A stretch of DNA of 64,000 nucleotides, taken from positions 16,230-80,229 of the forward strand of contig NZ_JAERRJ010000020.1 of NCBI RefSeq assembly GCF_016741815.1, read 5' to 3'. Below are positions 17,686 to 25,632 of the stretch, piece after piece. The notes beneath the pieces are model-generated. The model saw only the letters and a program-made list of their open reading frames with translations. It was not told where the DNA came from and ran no database searches. The number at the start of each line of letters is the position of its first letter. Position 1 is the stretch's first letter. Origin of the DNA: Nocardia acididurans (GTDB lineage: Bacteria > Actinomycetota > Actinomycetes > Mycobacteriales > Mycobacteriaceae). Both the position numbers and the translations under genes were made by a program.

Positions 17686-17881
17686 GGAGCCGTGTCCTTC
17701 CGGTGAGCTCGAAGAATTCGCGGTGTGCCGAGCGGGGTGCCGGTTGCGGCGGGAACTGATCGGTCGTGATGTGACCGAGGCACAGCCTAGCGGGGCGCGC
17801 AACGGTGGGCGCTGATGTGCCGGACAGCAGAAGGCGACCGGTGGCGTGGCCACCGATCGCCCTGTGGTGCTTGCGGAATTG

Positions 17882-18316
17882 TCAGCGTAAGAGGGAGTTT
17901 CGCAGGGTGGTGAGGCCGGCGCGGCGCTCGTAGGCGATCCAGGTGAAGATCGCGGCGAGGACCAGGGGGAAGATGGCCATGGCGGGCTTGTCGGCGATGA
18001 AGGCCTGGGTGGCGGCGGCGAGGATGGTGAGGATGGTCAGGCCCGCGGCGGCGAGGGAGGTGAGGCGGGGGACCATGAGGCCGATGCCGCCGGAGACTTC
18101 GGCGAGGCCGATGAAGATGAGCAGGGCCATGGGGATGGTGAGGTTCTCGGGAGCGTTGTCCGCGAGCAGGTGCGGGATGACGAGCTTGGGGCCGCCGGAG
18201 GCGATGATGAAGAAGAGGCCGAGCAGGATCTGCAGGGTCCACAGGACGCGGTTGCGGATCTTGCCGGGGGCGGCGGGGGCGGCGGTGGAGAAGGCGGGGG
18301 CGGTGGTGGCGGTCAT
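17882..18316 (-). CDS. DoxX family membrane protein
   Basis: 144 residues from ATG 18316, with AGAAGGA upstream. Four transmembrane helices (RVLWTLQILLGLFFIIASG; MALLIFIGLAEVSGGIGLMV; AGLTILTILAAATQAFIA; AIFPLVLAAIFTWIAYERR). The first helix with the FFIIASGGPKL turn and the helix-2 GLAEVSGGIGL turn are the DoxX hallmarks. Members are linked to thiol stress or membrane quinone chemistry, but most are uncharacterised. It is divergent from a small gene preceded by a LexA-box-like palindrome. Confidence 0.85.
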   Translation of the reverse strand: MTATTAPAFSTAAPAAPGKIRNRVLWTLQILLGLFFIIASGGPKLVIPHLLADNAPENLTIPMALLIFIGLAEVSGGIGLMVPRLTSLAAAGLTILTILAAATQAFIADKPAMAIFPLVLAAIFTWIAYERRAGLTTLRNSLLR

Positions 18317-18480
18317 TTCGGGTCCTTCTGGTCTGTCGCGCTGCGTTGGTGGCGCGTTCAACAGGTAGGACGGGACGCTCGCGTGGGATTCATCGCTGTG
18401 CGGGAAAGATTTTCGGGATCACCGTGCGAGCCGGTCTCGCGGGTCGCCGGATCGGTGGTTGTCGGACCCCACACCTAGTA

Positions 18481-18496
18481 TCGAAAGTTTGTTCGA
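18481..18496. promoter_or_regulatory. LexA (SOS) box-like palindrome
   Basis: TCGAAAGTTTGTTCGA matches the actinobacterial SOS consensus TCGAAC-N4-GTTCGA at 11 of 12 fixed positions. It lies 22 nt upstream of the ATG at 18518, where it could overlap a promoter. The flanking gene on the other strand starts 165 nt away. Confidence 0.5.
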
Positions 18497-18517
18497 CTCG
18501 AGGTAGGGTTCGGTGCC

Positions 18518-18742
18518 ATGCCGGAATTGGGTCGCCTGGAGTGGGCGCGGATGAATCTCGATCAGGTGCGGCGGCAGTTGCTGGATGCCGCGGCCTGGGG
18601 GAAGTGGTTGACGCCGGAGCAGTTGGAGCATGCGGCGCGGAAGATCGCGGAGGGGATGCGGATCTACGCGGAGGAGACTGCGGGACGCGTTGCCGGGCAA
18701 GGGGATCCGGCCGGGGCGGAACCGACCGCTACGGAAAGATGA
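18518..18742 (+). CDS. Small helical hypothetical protein, possibly SOS-regulated
   Basis: 74 residues from ATG 18518, with AGGTAGGG nine nt upstream. Mostly amphipathic helix: LEWARMNLDQVRRQLLDAAAWGKWLTPEQLEHAARKIAEG, with a disordered, Gly/Ala/Thr-rich tail. No cysteine, signal peptide or membrane helix. I do not recognise a family. Its interest is the LexA-box-like site directly upstream; small SOS-induced proteins of this size often block division or bind repair factors, which would be inference here. Confidence 0.6.
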   Translation: MPELGRLEWARMNLDQVRRQLLDAAAWGKWLTPEQLEHAARKIAEGMRIYAEETAGRVAGQGDPAGAEPTATER

Positions 18743-18799
18743 ATCGCCTGGTCAGAGACCTATTTTGGGGGAAATGGGATTAGCGGGCGGGCCGCTGGG

Positions 18800-18812
18800 C
18801 ACGTAATACGTG
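18800..18812. promoter_or_regulatory. Palindrome upstream of the GT4-glucosidase operon
   Basis: CACGTA-A-TACGTG, a perfect 13-nt palindrome about 82 nt before the GTG at 18895. Likely operator of an unknown dimeric regulator; it lies near the end of an AT-richer stretch that could contain the promoter. Confidence 0.4.
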
Positions 18813-18894
18813 GGTCTGCACAACTTCATACAGGTCAGGAGTGTGTCTGTTTTCGCAGGTGATTCGCAGCAACGACAGCTGAGGAGTGATTGCC

Positions 18895-20091
18895 GTGAGC
18901 AGTACCGCGTTCCTATCCGAGCCGACGGTTTCCATTTCGGTGGCTTCGCGCAGGCGACTGCACGTTGTGTTGGTCGCGCCCCCTTACTTCGAGGTTCCGC
19001 CGGGTGGATACGGGGGTGTGGAGGCGGTGGTCGCACAGCTGGCGGATGCCCTGGTCGAGCGGGGGCACCGGGTCACTCTGCTGGGAGCGGGAAGCAATGG
19101 GACCAAGGCTCGGTTCATACCGATCTGGGATCGGACGCTGCCGGAGCTGCTGGGCAATCCGTTTCCGGAAGTGTTGCACGCGTTGAAGGTTCGCCGCGCC
19201 GTGGAGCATCTGGCCGAATCCGAGCGGATCGATGTGGTGCACGACCACACCTTCGCGGGGCCGCTCAACGCGCCGGCCTTCCGCGCGTTGGGAATTCCGA
19301 CGGTGGTGACCGTGCACGGGCCGGTCGACGGCGACGAGGTCGAGTACTACCGGGCCATGCGCGACAGCGCGCACCTGGTGGCCATCAGTGATCGGCAGCG
19401 GTCGCTGGCCCCGGATCTGAATTGGAACAGCCGGGTGTACAACGCGATTCGGCCCAGCGAGTTCCCCTTCCGGACGGACAAGCAGAACTTCTGCCTGTTC
19501 CTGGGCCGGTACGCCGAGTACAAGGGCCCGCATCTGGCCTTGACGGCCGCGCACGAGGCGGGCCTGCCGCTGGTGCTGGCGGCCAAGTGCAACGAGGCTC
19601 CCGAGCAGCAGTTCTTCGAGGCGAAGGTGCGGCCGCTGCTCACCGACGACGACTGCGTCTTCGGTGAGGCCGATGCCCAGGCGAAGAAGCAGTTGCTGTC
19701 CGCGGCGCGCTGCCTGCTGTTCCCCATTCAGTGGGAGGAGCCGTTCGGCATGGTGATGATCGAGGCGATGGCATGTGGCACACCGGTTGTCGCCCTGCGC
19801 GGCGGCGCCGTGGAGGAGGTGGTGGAGGACGGCGTCACGGGCCTGATCTGTGATGATCCGTCCGAGCTGCCCGCCGCGATTCATGAAGCGCGGCACCTGG
19901 ATCCGGCGCGCTGCCGACAGCGGGTGGAGCAGCGGTTCGCCATGGAGCATCTGGGCGCGGGCTATGAGGCCGCGTACCGCTCCGTCCTGGCGCGGGAGCC
20001 GAAAGTCGTTGTGCCGGGCCGTGATCCGTCGGCGCTGGCGTACGAGCGGGCGCTGGCCTTCCTCGGTCATGACGAGACGAGCCCGGCGTGA
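18895..20091 (+). CDS. GT4 family glycosyltransferase
   Basis: 398 residues from GTG 18895, eight nt after GAGGAG; the in-frame GTG at 18886 overlaps that ribosome-binding site and is unlikely. The GT-B fold shows an N-terminal glycine-rich loop (PPGGYGGVEAVV) and the C-terminal nucleotide-sugar site EPFGMVMIEAMACGTPVVA (about residues 281-299) with the E-x7-E pair, then GGAVEEVVEDGVTGLI. GT4 enzymes use retaining transfer from a nucleotide sugar. The coupled downstream gene is a debranching-type glucosidase, suggesting alpha-glucan or compatible-solute metabolism. Exact donor and acceptor are unknown. Confidence 0.88.
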   Translation: MSSTAFLSEPTVSISVASRRRLHVVLVAPPYFEVPPGGYGGVEAVVAQLADALVERGHRVTLLGAGSNGTKARFIPIWDRTLPELLGNPFPEVLHALKVRRAVEHLAESERIDVVHDHTFAGPLNAPAFRALGIPTVVTVHGPVDGDEVEYYRAMRDSAHLVAISDRQRSLAPDLNWNSRVYNAIRPSEFPFRTDKQNFCLFLGRYAEYKGPHLALTAAHEAGLPLVLAAKCNEAPEQQFFEAKVRPLLTDDDCVFGEADAQAKKQLLSAARCLLFPIQWEEPFGMVMIEAMACGTPVVALRGGAVEEVVEDGVTGLICDDPSELPAAIHEARHLDPARCRQRVEQRFAMEHLGAGYEAAYRSVLAREPKVVVPGRDPSALAYERALAFLGHDETSPA

Positions 20092-22190
20092 ACGGGGAAG
20101 TCTTCAATGCGGGCCCGCCGATCGGTGTCGGCGGGTCCGGCCCCACCGTCACGCTGGTGGAGGCGAGTACGTTCTGCCTGTCCGATCAGCTCGGCGACAT
20201 CCACCCGGGCACCGCGCAGGGGTTGTTCTTCCGTGACACACGAGTGTTGTCGCGCTGGGAATTACGTGTGGACGGGCAGCATCCGGATCAGTTGACGGTG
20301 CTCGCCCCGGAGGCGTTCGCGGCACGGTTCGTGCTGCGGGTGCCGCCGCGTCCGGGACTGGCCGACAGCACCGTGCTGGTGGTGCGCCGCCGCATGATCG
20401 GCGAGGGCATGAAGGAAACGATCAGCGTGCACAATCTCGGCCGCGAGGACACCGCGGTGACGGTGAGCCTGCACGTGGACGGCGATTTCGCGGATCTGTT
20501 CGCGGTCAAGGAGGGTCGCGGCCAGCCGGGCGCGGCCGATATGACGGTGGCGGGCGGCGAACTGCATATCGCCGATCACGGTGACACCGGCCGCGGCCTG
20601 GTGGTGTGCGGCAGCGAGGAACCGCTCGCCGCGCCCGGCACGCTGACCTGGCGGGCGGTGGTCCCCGCGCGCGGCGAGTGGCGCACCTCGGTGCTCGCCG
20701 AGCCGGTGATCGGCCATCGCCGGATCCCGATCGTCTGCGGCAACGACGACAATCCACGCCAGCGGATGAAGGCGTGGCGCGCCACTGCCACCGATCTCAC
20801 CTCCAGCGATCCCGGTCTGGCGCATGTGCTGGCGCATACCGAAAGTGATTTGGGCGCACTGCGTATCGAGGATCACGGCGAGGGCATGCCCGCGTACGTG
20901 GCGGCGGGCGCGCCCTGGTTCATGACCCTGTTCGGCCGCGACAGCCTGCTCACCTCGTGGATGGCGCTGCCATTGGACAGCGATCTCGCGGTGGGCACGC
21001 TGCGGCAGCTGGCGAAACTGCAGGGCACCACGGTGGATCTGCTGACCGAGGAGGAGCCCGGCCGCATCATGCACGAGATGCGGCGGGGCCCGGCCGGGCA
21101 CGAAATCCTCGGCGGCAGCGTGTATTACGGCACCGCCGACGCCACTCCCCTGTTCGTGATGCTGCTCGGCGAATGCCGCCGCTGGGGCGCGGACGAGCAT
21201 GTGGTGCGGGAACTGCTGCCCGCCGCCGACGCCGCGCTGTCCTGGATCGATCACTTCGGTGACGCCGACGGCGACGGCCTGGTGGAATACCACCGCAAGA
21301 CCGACCGCGGCCTGATGAATCAGGGCTGGAAGGACAGTTTCGACGGAATCAACGATGCCGCCGGGCATGTCGCGGAAGCCCCGATCACGCTGTGCGAGGT
21401 GCAGGGCTACGTGTACGCCGCGCGGCTGGCCCGCGCCGAACTGGCCGAGGCCGATGGCGACAGCGCGAGCGCCGAACGGCTCAGAGCCCTAGCGGCCGAG
21501 GGCAAAGCGCGTTTCACCGAGGCCTTCTGGATGCCCGAGCGCGGCTGGTTCGCCACCGCCCTCGACCGGGACAAGCGCCGCGTCGACGCGCTCACCAGCA
21601 ATATGGCGCACTGCCTGTGGACCGGCATCGTCGACGACGAGCACGCGGCCCGCGTCGTGGAGCAGCTGGCGAGCCCGGAGATGGACTGCGGCTTCGGATT
21701 ACGCACCCTCGCGGCGACGATGGGCGCGTTCAATCCGATGAGCTACCACAACGGCTCGGTGTGGCCGCACGACACCGCGATCGCCGTCGCGGGGTTGATG
21801 CGCTACCGGCATGTGCCGGGTGCGGCCGAGCTCGCCGAACGGCTGGCCGAGGGCCTGCTGGATGCCGCGCTGGCCTTCGACGGCCGTCCGCCGGAATTGT
21901 TCTGCGGCTTCTCCCGCAGCCAATTCCGTTCGCCCGTCCCGTATCCCACGTCCTGTTCGCCGCAGGCTTGGGCGAGTGCCGCTCCCCTGCTGCTGGTGCG
22001 CTCCATGCTCGGCCTCGACGTGGATGTCCCGCGCGGCCGGATCACCTTGAAACCGCGGCTACCCGAACGCTGGGGGCGGGTATCCCTCACCGATCTCCGC
22101 CTGGGTGCGCACACCCTGAGCATCGAAGCGGAGGGATCGTCCATGAAAGTGCAAGACCTGCCACCGGATTGGACGCTCATCGATTCCTGA
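20088..22190 (+). CDS. Amylo-alpha-1,6-glucosidase/debranching-enzyme-like glycoside hydrolase
   Basis: 700 residues from GTG 20088, overlapping the GT4 stop by GTGA (coupled translation). An N-terminal beta domain (to ~220, DQLGDIHPGTAQGLFFRDTRVLSRWELRVDG) precedes an (alpha/alpha)6 barrel: WFMTLFGRDSLLTSW (about residue 280), QGWKDSFDGIN, and NGSVWPHDTAIAVAGLMRY. This is the layout of bacterial proteins annotated as glycogen-debranching N-terminal domain plus MGH1-like/GDE_C catalytic domain. It likely releases glucose from alpha-1,6 or related linkages in the cytoplasm (no signal peptide). Confidence 0.85.
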   Translation: MNGEVFNAGPPIGVGGSGPTVTLVEASTFCLSDQLGDIHPGTAQGLFFRDTRVLSRWELRVDGQHPDQLTVLAPEAFAARFVLRVPPRPGLADSTVLVVRRRMIGEGMKETISVHNLGREDTAVTVSLHVDGDFADLFAVKEGRGQPGAADMTVAGGELHIADHGDTGRGLVVCGSEEPLAAPGTLTWRAVVPARGEWRTSVLAEPVIGHRRIPIVCGNDDNPRQRMKAWRATATDLTSSDPGLAHVLAHTESDLGALRIEDHGEGMPAYVAAGAPWFMTLFGRDSLLTSWMALPLDSDLAVGTLRQLAKLQGTTVDLLTEEEPGRIMHEMRRGPAGHEILGGSVYYGTADATPLFVMLLGECRRWGADEHVVRELLPAADAALSWIDHFGDADGDGLVEYHRKTDRGLMNQGWKDSFDGINDAAGHVAEAPITLCEVQGYVYAARLARAELAEADGDSASAERLRALAAEGKARFTEAFWMPERGWFATALDRDKRRVDALTSNMAHCLWTGIVDDEHAARVVEQLASPEMDCGFGLRTLAATMGAFNPMSYHNGSVWPHDTAIAVAGLMRYRHVPGAAELAERLAEGLLDAALAFDGRPPELFCGFSRSQFRSPVPYPTSCSPQAWASAAPLLLVRSMLGLDVDVPRGRITLKPRLPERWGRVSLTDLRLGAHTLSIEAEGSSMKVQDLPPDWTLIDS

Positions 22191-22206
22191 TCGGCTCGCC
22201 CCGGCG

Positions 22207-22246
22207 CGATCGGACGGCTCGGCGACCAGGCCGAGCCGTCCGATCG
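22207..22246. terminator. Strong 17-bp hairpin between convergent genes
   Basis: CGATCGGACGGCTCGGC (22207-22223) and GCCGAGCCGTCCGATCG (22230-22246) form a perfect 17-bp stem with a 6-nt loop between the glucosidase stop and the stop of the small minus-strand gene. There is no T tract, as is common for actinobacterial terminators, and it probably works in both directions. Confidence 0.75.
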
Positions 22247-22252
22247 TGGTCG

Positions 22253-22465
22253 TCATCCGGCGCATTCGGTCAAGCGCTCGGTCTCGGCGACGAAGGCCGA
22301 GGCCCCGAGATACTCCCGGCAGGCCGGTCCGTGCCCGGCGTGCACGGCGAGCACGAATCTCGCCTTTTCCATGGTGAGACAGAGGGGTTCACAGCCGCAG
22401 TCACGGTACTGAGCCAGCCAGAGATCCGCCGTTTCGAAGGAAACGGCCGGTGAGAAGTAGGTCAT
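22253..22465 (-). CDS. Small cysteine-containing hypothetical protein
   Basis: 70 residues from ATG 22465; the upstream GTG at 22480 is itself part of the GGTGGAGGGC ribosome-binding site, so the ATG is preferred. MTYFSPAVSFETADLWLAQYRDCGCEPLCLTMEKARFVLAVHAG carries a C-x-C-x3-C cluster and a further Cys in GPACREY and TECAG, so metal binding is possible. No family is recognised. It is flanked by the terminator hairpin downstream and by the monooxygenase gene end upstream. Confidence 0.6.
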   Translation of the reverse strand: MTYFSPAVSFETADLWLAQYRDCGCEPLCLTMEKARFVLAVHAGHGPACREYLGASAFVAETERLTECAG

Positions 22466-22553
22466 CGCACTGCCCTCCACCGAGTGAGTACGGAACAGCG
22501 TGAAAAGACTCGAACTTCAACAGCTGATCATGGAATTCCCCGCTGCGCCGGAT

Positions 22554-24125
22554 TCACACGTGCGCACCGGCGGTTTCCCGCGACGCCACCTCCGCGATCG
22601 GGGCCGGGCTGGTGTAGGTGTAGTCGTCGCGGTCGAAGCGGACGGCCTTGCGGTAGGTCTTCAGCAGCGACCACGGGCGCAGGTACGGCGAGCGGCCCTG
22701 GGAGTTGACGAAGTAGCTGTTGGACCCTTCGCAGCGGGTTTCCAAGTAGTAGGCCAGGTTTCGGCCGCTGCGCAGCATCTCCTGATGGAACCGCTCCTGG
22801 GCTTGCGGGCGCACCTCGACGGTGGTCTGCCCGCGGCGGCGGGTCTCGTCGATGACAGTGGCGATATGCCGCATGGCGTTCTCGACGAAGTAGTGGAACG
22901 CGGTGCCGGTCCAGGAGTAGGGCCCGATCATGATGAAGCGGTTGGGAATTCCGGCGACCGAGGTGCTGTAGTAGGCCTTGAGTTCCTCGGTGTTGTAGAA
23001 GTGCCCGAGGTCGAATCCGTTGCGGCCCAGCACTGTTCCGGGCGGATAGGTCTCCGGGTCGGAGAAGACCTGGTAGCCGGTCGCCAGCACCAGGGCGTCG
23101 ATATCGCGCTGCACGCCGTCGGCGTCGCGGATGCCGTGCGGGGTGATCTCGGCGATGCCGGAGGTGATGAGCTCGACATTGTCGCGGTTGAGGGTCGGGA
23201 GGTAGTCGCCGCCCGCGCCGCCGCGGAGGCAGACGATGCCGAAGCCGGGACGCAGCTGCCGACGGGTCTCCTTGTCCCGCACCTTGATTCGCACCCAGCC
23301 CGCATAGGCGCGTTTCCCGGCGAAGTCGACCAGGCGCGCACCCGCCTTCCACGCCGGATGCGGCGTGTAGATGGCGATCCGCAGGCCGGTGTCGATCACC
23401 CCCTGGGCGATGCCGTTGACGAGCGCGGAGCCGCCGGGCAGGGCCAGGAACCGCTGCATCCACGGACGCAGTACGAAATCCGGTTTCGGCAGGTAGACCT
23501 GCGGGGTGCGCTGGTAGAGATCGAGGCGTTCGGCCTGCGGCGCGAGTTTCGGCGCGATCTGCATGGTGCTCGCGCCGACGCCGATGATGGCGACCCGCTT
23601 GCCGGTGAAGTCGTAGTCGTGGTTCCAGTCCGCCGGGTACATGCGCTCCCCGGTGAAGGAGTCCAAGCCTGGAATGTTCGGATTCGCCTTGGGATTGACG
23701 TACGCGCCGACGGCGCTGATCACGAAGCGGGCGGTGATCGGCGCGCCGGAGGCCAGATGCAGACGCCACAGGTGATGCGTGTCGTCCCATTCCTCGCGAA
23801 CCACGGTGGTGTGGAACCGCATTCGGCGGGGCAGGTCGTAGTCGGCGGCCACCTGCTCGAGGTATTCCAGGATCTGGTCGCGTTTGGCGAAGAGCCTGTC
23901 CCAGTCGGGTTTTCGCGCGAACGAGAACTGGTAGGTGGTGCTGGGGATATCGCAGCCGGCGTCGGGGTAGCTGTGGGTGTACCAGGTGCCGCCGAGTCCG
24001 CCGACGCGGTCGATGATCAGGAAGTCGTCGATCCCGATCTCCTGGAGTTTCACCCCGGCGCAGATGCCGCCCAGGCCCGCGCCGATGACGACGACTTCGT
24101 ACTGCGGCGCTTCGAGTTCGGTCAT
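22554..24125 (-). CDS. Flavin-containing monooxygenase, Baeyer-Villiger-like
   Basis: 523 residues from ATG 24125, which overlaps the SRPBCC stop by ATGA. Two Rossmann dinucleotide motifs: VVVIGAGLGGICAG (FAD, residues 11-24) and VAIIGVGASTMQ (NADPH, about 178-189). VGGLGGTWYTHSYPDAGCDIPS is the usual FAD-contact segment. The Baeyer-Villiger fingerprint FxGxxxHxxxW(P/D) reads FTGERMYPADWN (157-168): the central His is Tyr163 and the last position is Asn168. The enzyme may therefore be an atypical Baeyer-Villiger or N/S-oxygenating monooxygenase. It is coupled to an SRPBCC gene and faces a TetR regulator. Confidence 0.87.
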   Translation of the reverse strand: MTELEAPQYEVVVIGAGLGGICAGVKLQEIGIDDFLIIDRVGGLGGTWYTHSYPDAGCDIPSTTYQFSFARKPDWDRLFAKRDQILEYLEQVAADYDLPRRMRFHTTVVREEWDDTHHLWRLHLASGAPITARFVISAVGAYVNPKANPNIPGLDSFTGERMYPADWNHDYDFTGKRVAIIGVGASTMQIAPKLAPQAERLDLYQRTPQVYLPKPDFVLRPWMQRFLALPGGSALVNGIAQGVIDTGLRIAIYTPHPAWKAGARLVDFAGKRAYAGWVRIKVRDKETRRQLRPGFGIVCLRGGAGGDYLPTLNRDNVELITSGIAEITPHGIRDADGVQRDIDALVLATGYQVFSDPETYPPGTVLGRNGFDLGHFYNTEELKAYYSTSVAGIPNRFIMIGPYSWTGTAFHYFVENAMRHIATVIDETRRRGQTTVEVRPQAQERFHQEMLRSGRNLAYYLETRCEGSNSYFVNSQGRSPYLRPWSLLKTYRKAVRFDRDDYTYTSPAPIAEVASRETAGAHV

Positions 24126-24754
24126 TTGGCGCCGCCCTTGGTTCGCTCGGCGCTCGGACGGGCCGCGGTGTGCCCGTTGCCGGTGATCGATTCCGGTGCG
24201 GGCGCGGAGTCGCGGGCGACCTGTGCGACGCGGCGGCGCATGAGCGGGCCGGTGCCGCCGATGTGATAGGCCAGCCGCCAGGCCGCCGGGAACCAGGTGC
24301 CGATGCGTAGGATGCCGCGCGGCGTCACGGCGACCGTCCAGGCCACCTTGGTGCGGTTGTCGCCGAGATCGGTGAAGACCATGTCCTCGGCGTACTGGCG
24401 GACTGCCAGGTACTGCATCCAATTGCCGCTCACCACACCGAAAGTGATGCGGCGCAGTGGCTCGTAGCGCCAGAAGCGTTCCCGCTCCACCCACAGGAAG
24501 CGCAATGGGTGGAAGACCGATCCCATATCGCGGACGACGCCGACGCCGCGGGCGGGCGAGTCGTATTTCACGCCGAGGCGCGGGAACGGCAGCCAGCTCC
24601 ACGCGCGGTCGTCGTCGAGGGCGGTCCAAACCGCGTGCAGGGGCGCGTTGAAGGTCGGTTCGATGGTGAAGACCAGTGCGGCGGTGTCGAAGACGGAATC
24701 GTCCACGGGCTGCTGCGCCGCGTGTTGGGTGTGCAGGAACGAGGTGGCACTCAT
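24122..24754 (-). CDS. SRPBCC family protein, partner of the monooxygenase
   Basis: 210 residues from ATG 24754 with CCGGAGG upstream. FTIEPTFNAPLHAVWTALDD and WSWLPFPRLGVKYDSPARGVG give the START-like entry helix; RVAWTVAVTPRG-like strands follow, and a polar tail of ~30 residues ends the protein. First gene of a two-gene operon with the flavin monooxygenase, so it may bind or deliver the hydrophobic substrate, which is inference. Confidence 0.8.
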   Translation of the reverse strand: MSATSFLHTQHAAQQPVDDSVFDTAALVFTIEPTFNAPLHAVWTALDDDRAWSWLPFPRLGVKYDSPARGVGVVRDMGSVFHPLRFLWVERERFWRYEPLRRITFGVVSGNWMQYLAVRQYAEDMVFTDLGDNRTKVAWTVAVTPRGILRIGTWFPAAWRLAYHIGGTGPLMRRRVAQVARDSAPAPESITGNGHTAARPSAERTKGGAK

Positions 24755-24800
24755 GGCTGCCTCCGGAATTGTCGCGATGTGACTGACCTGGCGATAATTA

Positions 24801-24812
24801 ATCGACGTCGAT
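24801..24812. promoter_or_regulatory. Palindromic operator candidate between SRPBCC operon and TetR
   Basis: ATCGACGTCGAT is a perfect 12-nt palindrome 47 nt upstream of the SRPBCC start and 109 nt before the TetR ATG, inside an AT-rich promoter-like stretch (TAATTA ... ATCAAACTAAAG). TetR regulators commonly bind such sites. Confidence 0.45.
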
Positions 24813-24920
24813 GTCATCAAACTAAAGTGTCTGGGACGGATCCGCAAGGGTTACTCCGGAAAGCCGCCGCCACCAGCGGTGCAGGCCGGATCGCGAGCGC
24901 GGCCGCATACGATGTGCGTG

Positions 24921-25583
24921 ATGACCGAACCAGCCAAACGCGGCCCCGGCAGGCCGCGCGACCAGCAGAACACCGAGCGGCGCCGGCGCGAGCTCATCGC
25001 CGCCGCGTACACGGTGTTCACCACGAAGGGGTATGCGGCGGCCTCGACCGCCGACATCACCGCCGAGGTCGGCGTCGGTTACGGCACCTTCTACCGCTAC
25101 TTCGACAGCAAGCGCGCGATTCTCGACGAGGTGGTCGACTACGGGCTGGATCGGCTGCTCCACGAGATCGCCGGTGAGGTCTTCGAATCCGCCCCGGACA
25201 CAACTGAATTCACGGTCGAGGGCCTCATGCGGACGTGGGTCACGGCCGTCGACCGGATGTGCCGGATCGCCGAATCCGATCCGGCGCTCATGCAGACGCT
25301 GATGTTCGAGCTGCCCGGTATCGACGAGGAACTCGACAGCCGGATCCTCGGCTTGGGCGGCATTCTCGCGGCGACGGTCGGGCGGTTCCTGTCCCGCGCG
25401 GTCGACGCCGGCGTGCTGCGCTCGGACGTGGATACCACCGAGGTCGCGTGGATGCTGCTGGCCATGACGATTCCGCCGGTCATGCGCACGCTGCGCGGCG
25501 ACGGTCCGCTCGATCGCCAGACCTATGTGGCCACCGCGCTCGCCGTGCTCGAGCCGGGTTTGCGGGCCGCGCAACCCAATTAG
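24921..25583 (+). CDS. TetR family regulator, divergent from the monooxygenase operon
   Basis: 220 residues from ATG 24921; ATG 24912 is in frame and possible. The helix-turn-helix is RRRELIAAAYTVFTTKGYAAASTADITAEVGV followed by GYGTFYRYFDSKRAILDEVV. The ligand domain ends in MLLAMTIPPVMRTLRG. Divergent position and a palindrome in the shared region make the monooxygenase/SRPBCC operon its likely target. Ligand unknown. Confidence 0.88.
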   Translation: MTEPAKRGPGRPRDQQNTERRRRELIAAAYTVFTTKGYAAASTADITAEVGVGYGTFYRYFDSKRAILDEVVDYGLDRLLHEIAGEVFESAPDTTEFTVEGLMRTWVTAVDRMCRIAESDPALMQTLMFELPGIDEELDSRILGLGGILAATVGRFLSRAVDAGVLRSDVDTTEVAWMLLAMTIPPVMRTLRGDGPLDRQTYVATALAVLEPGLRAAQPN

Positions 25584-25632
25584 TCGACGGATTTGTCTGC
25601 TAATCTCGGGCTGTCGCCGAGGAGGTCGTTCG

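Noticed and set aside
18886..18894. Upstream GTG start of the GT4 gene
   Set aside because: It overlaps the GAGGAG Shine-Dalgarno of the downstream GTG at 18895.
20262..21368. Minus-strand ORF of 368 codons opposite the glucosidase
   Set aside because: Opposite a strongly supported glycoside hydrolase; composition is biased toward His, Arg and Gly, no start signal and no domain.
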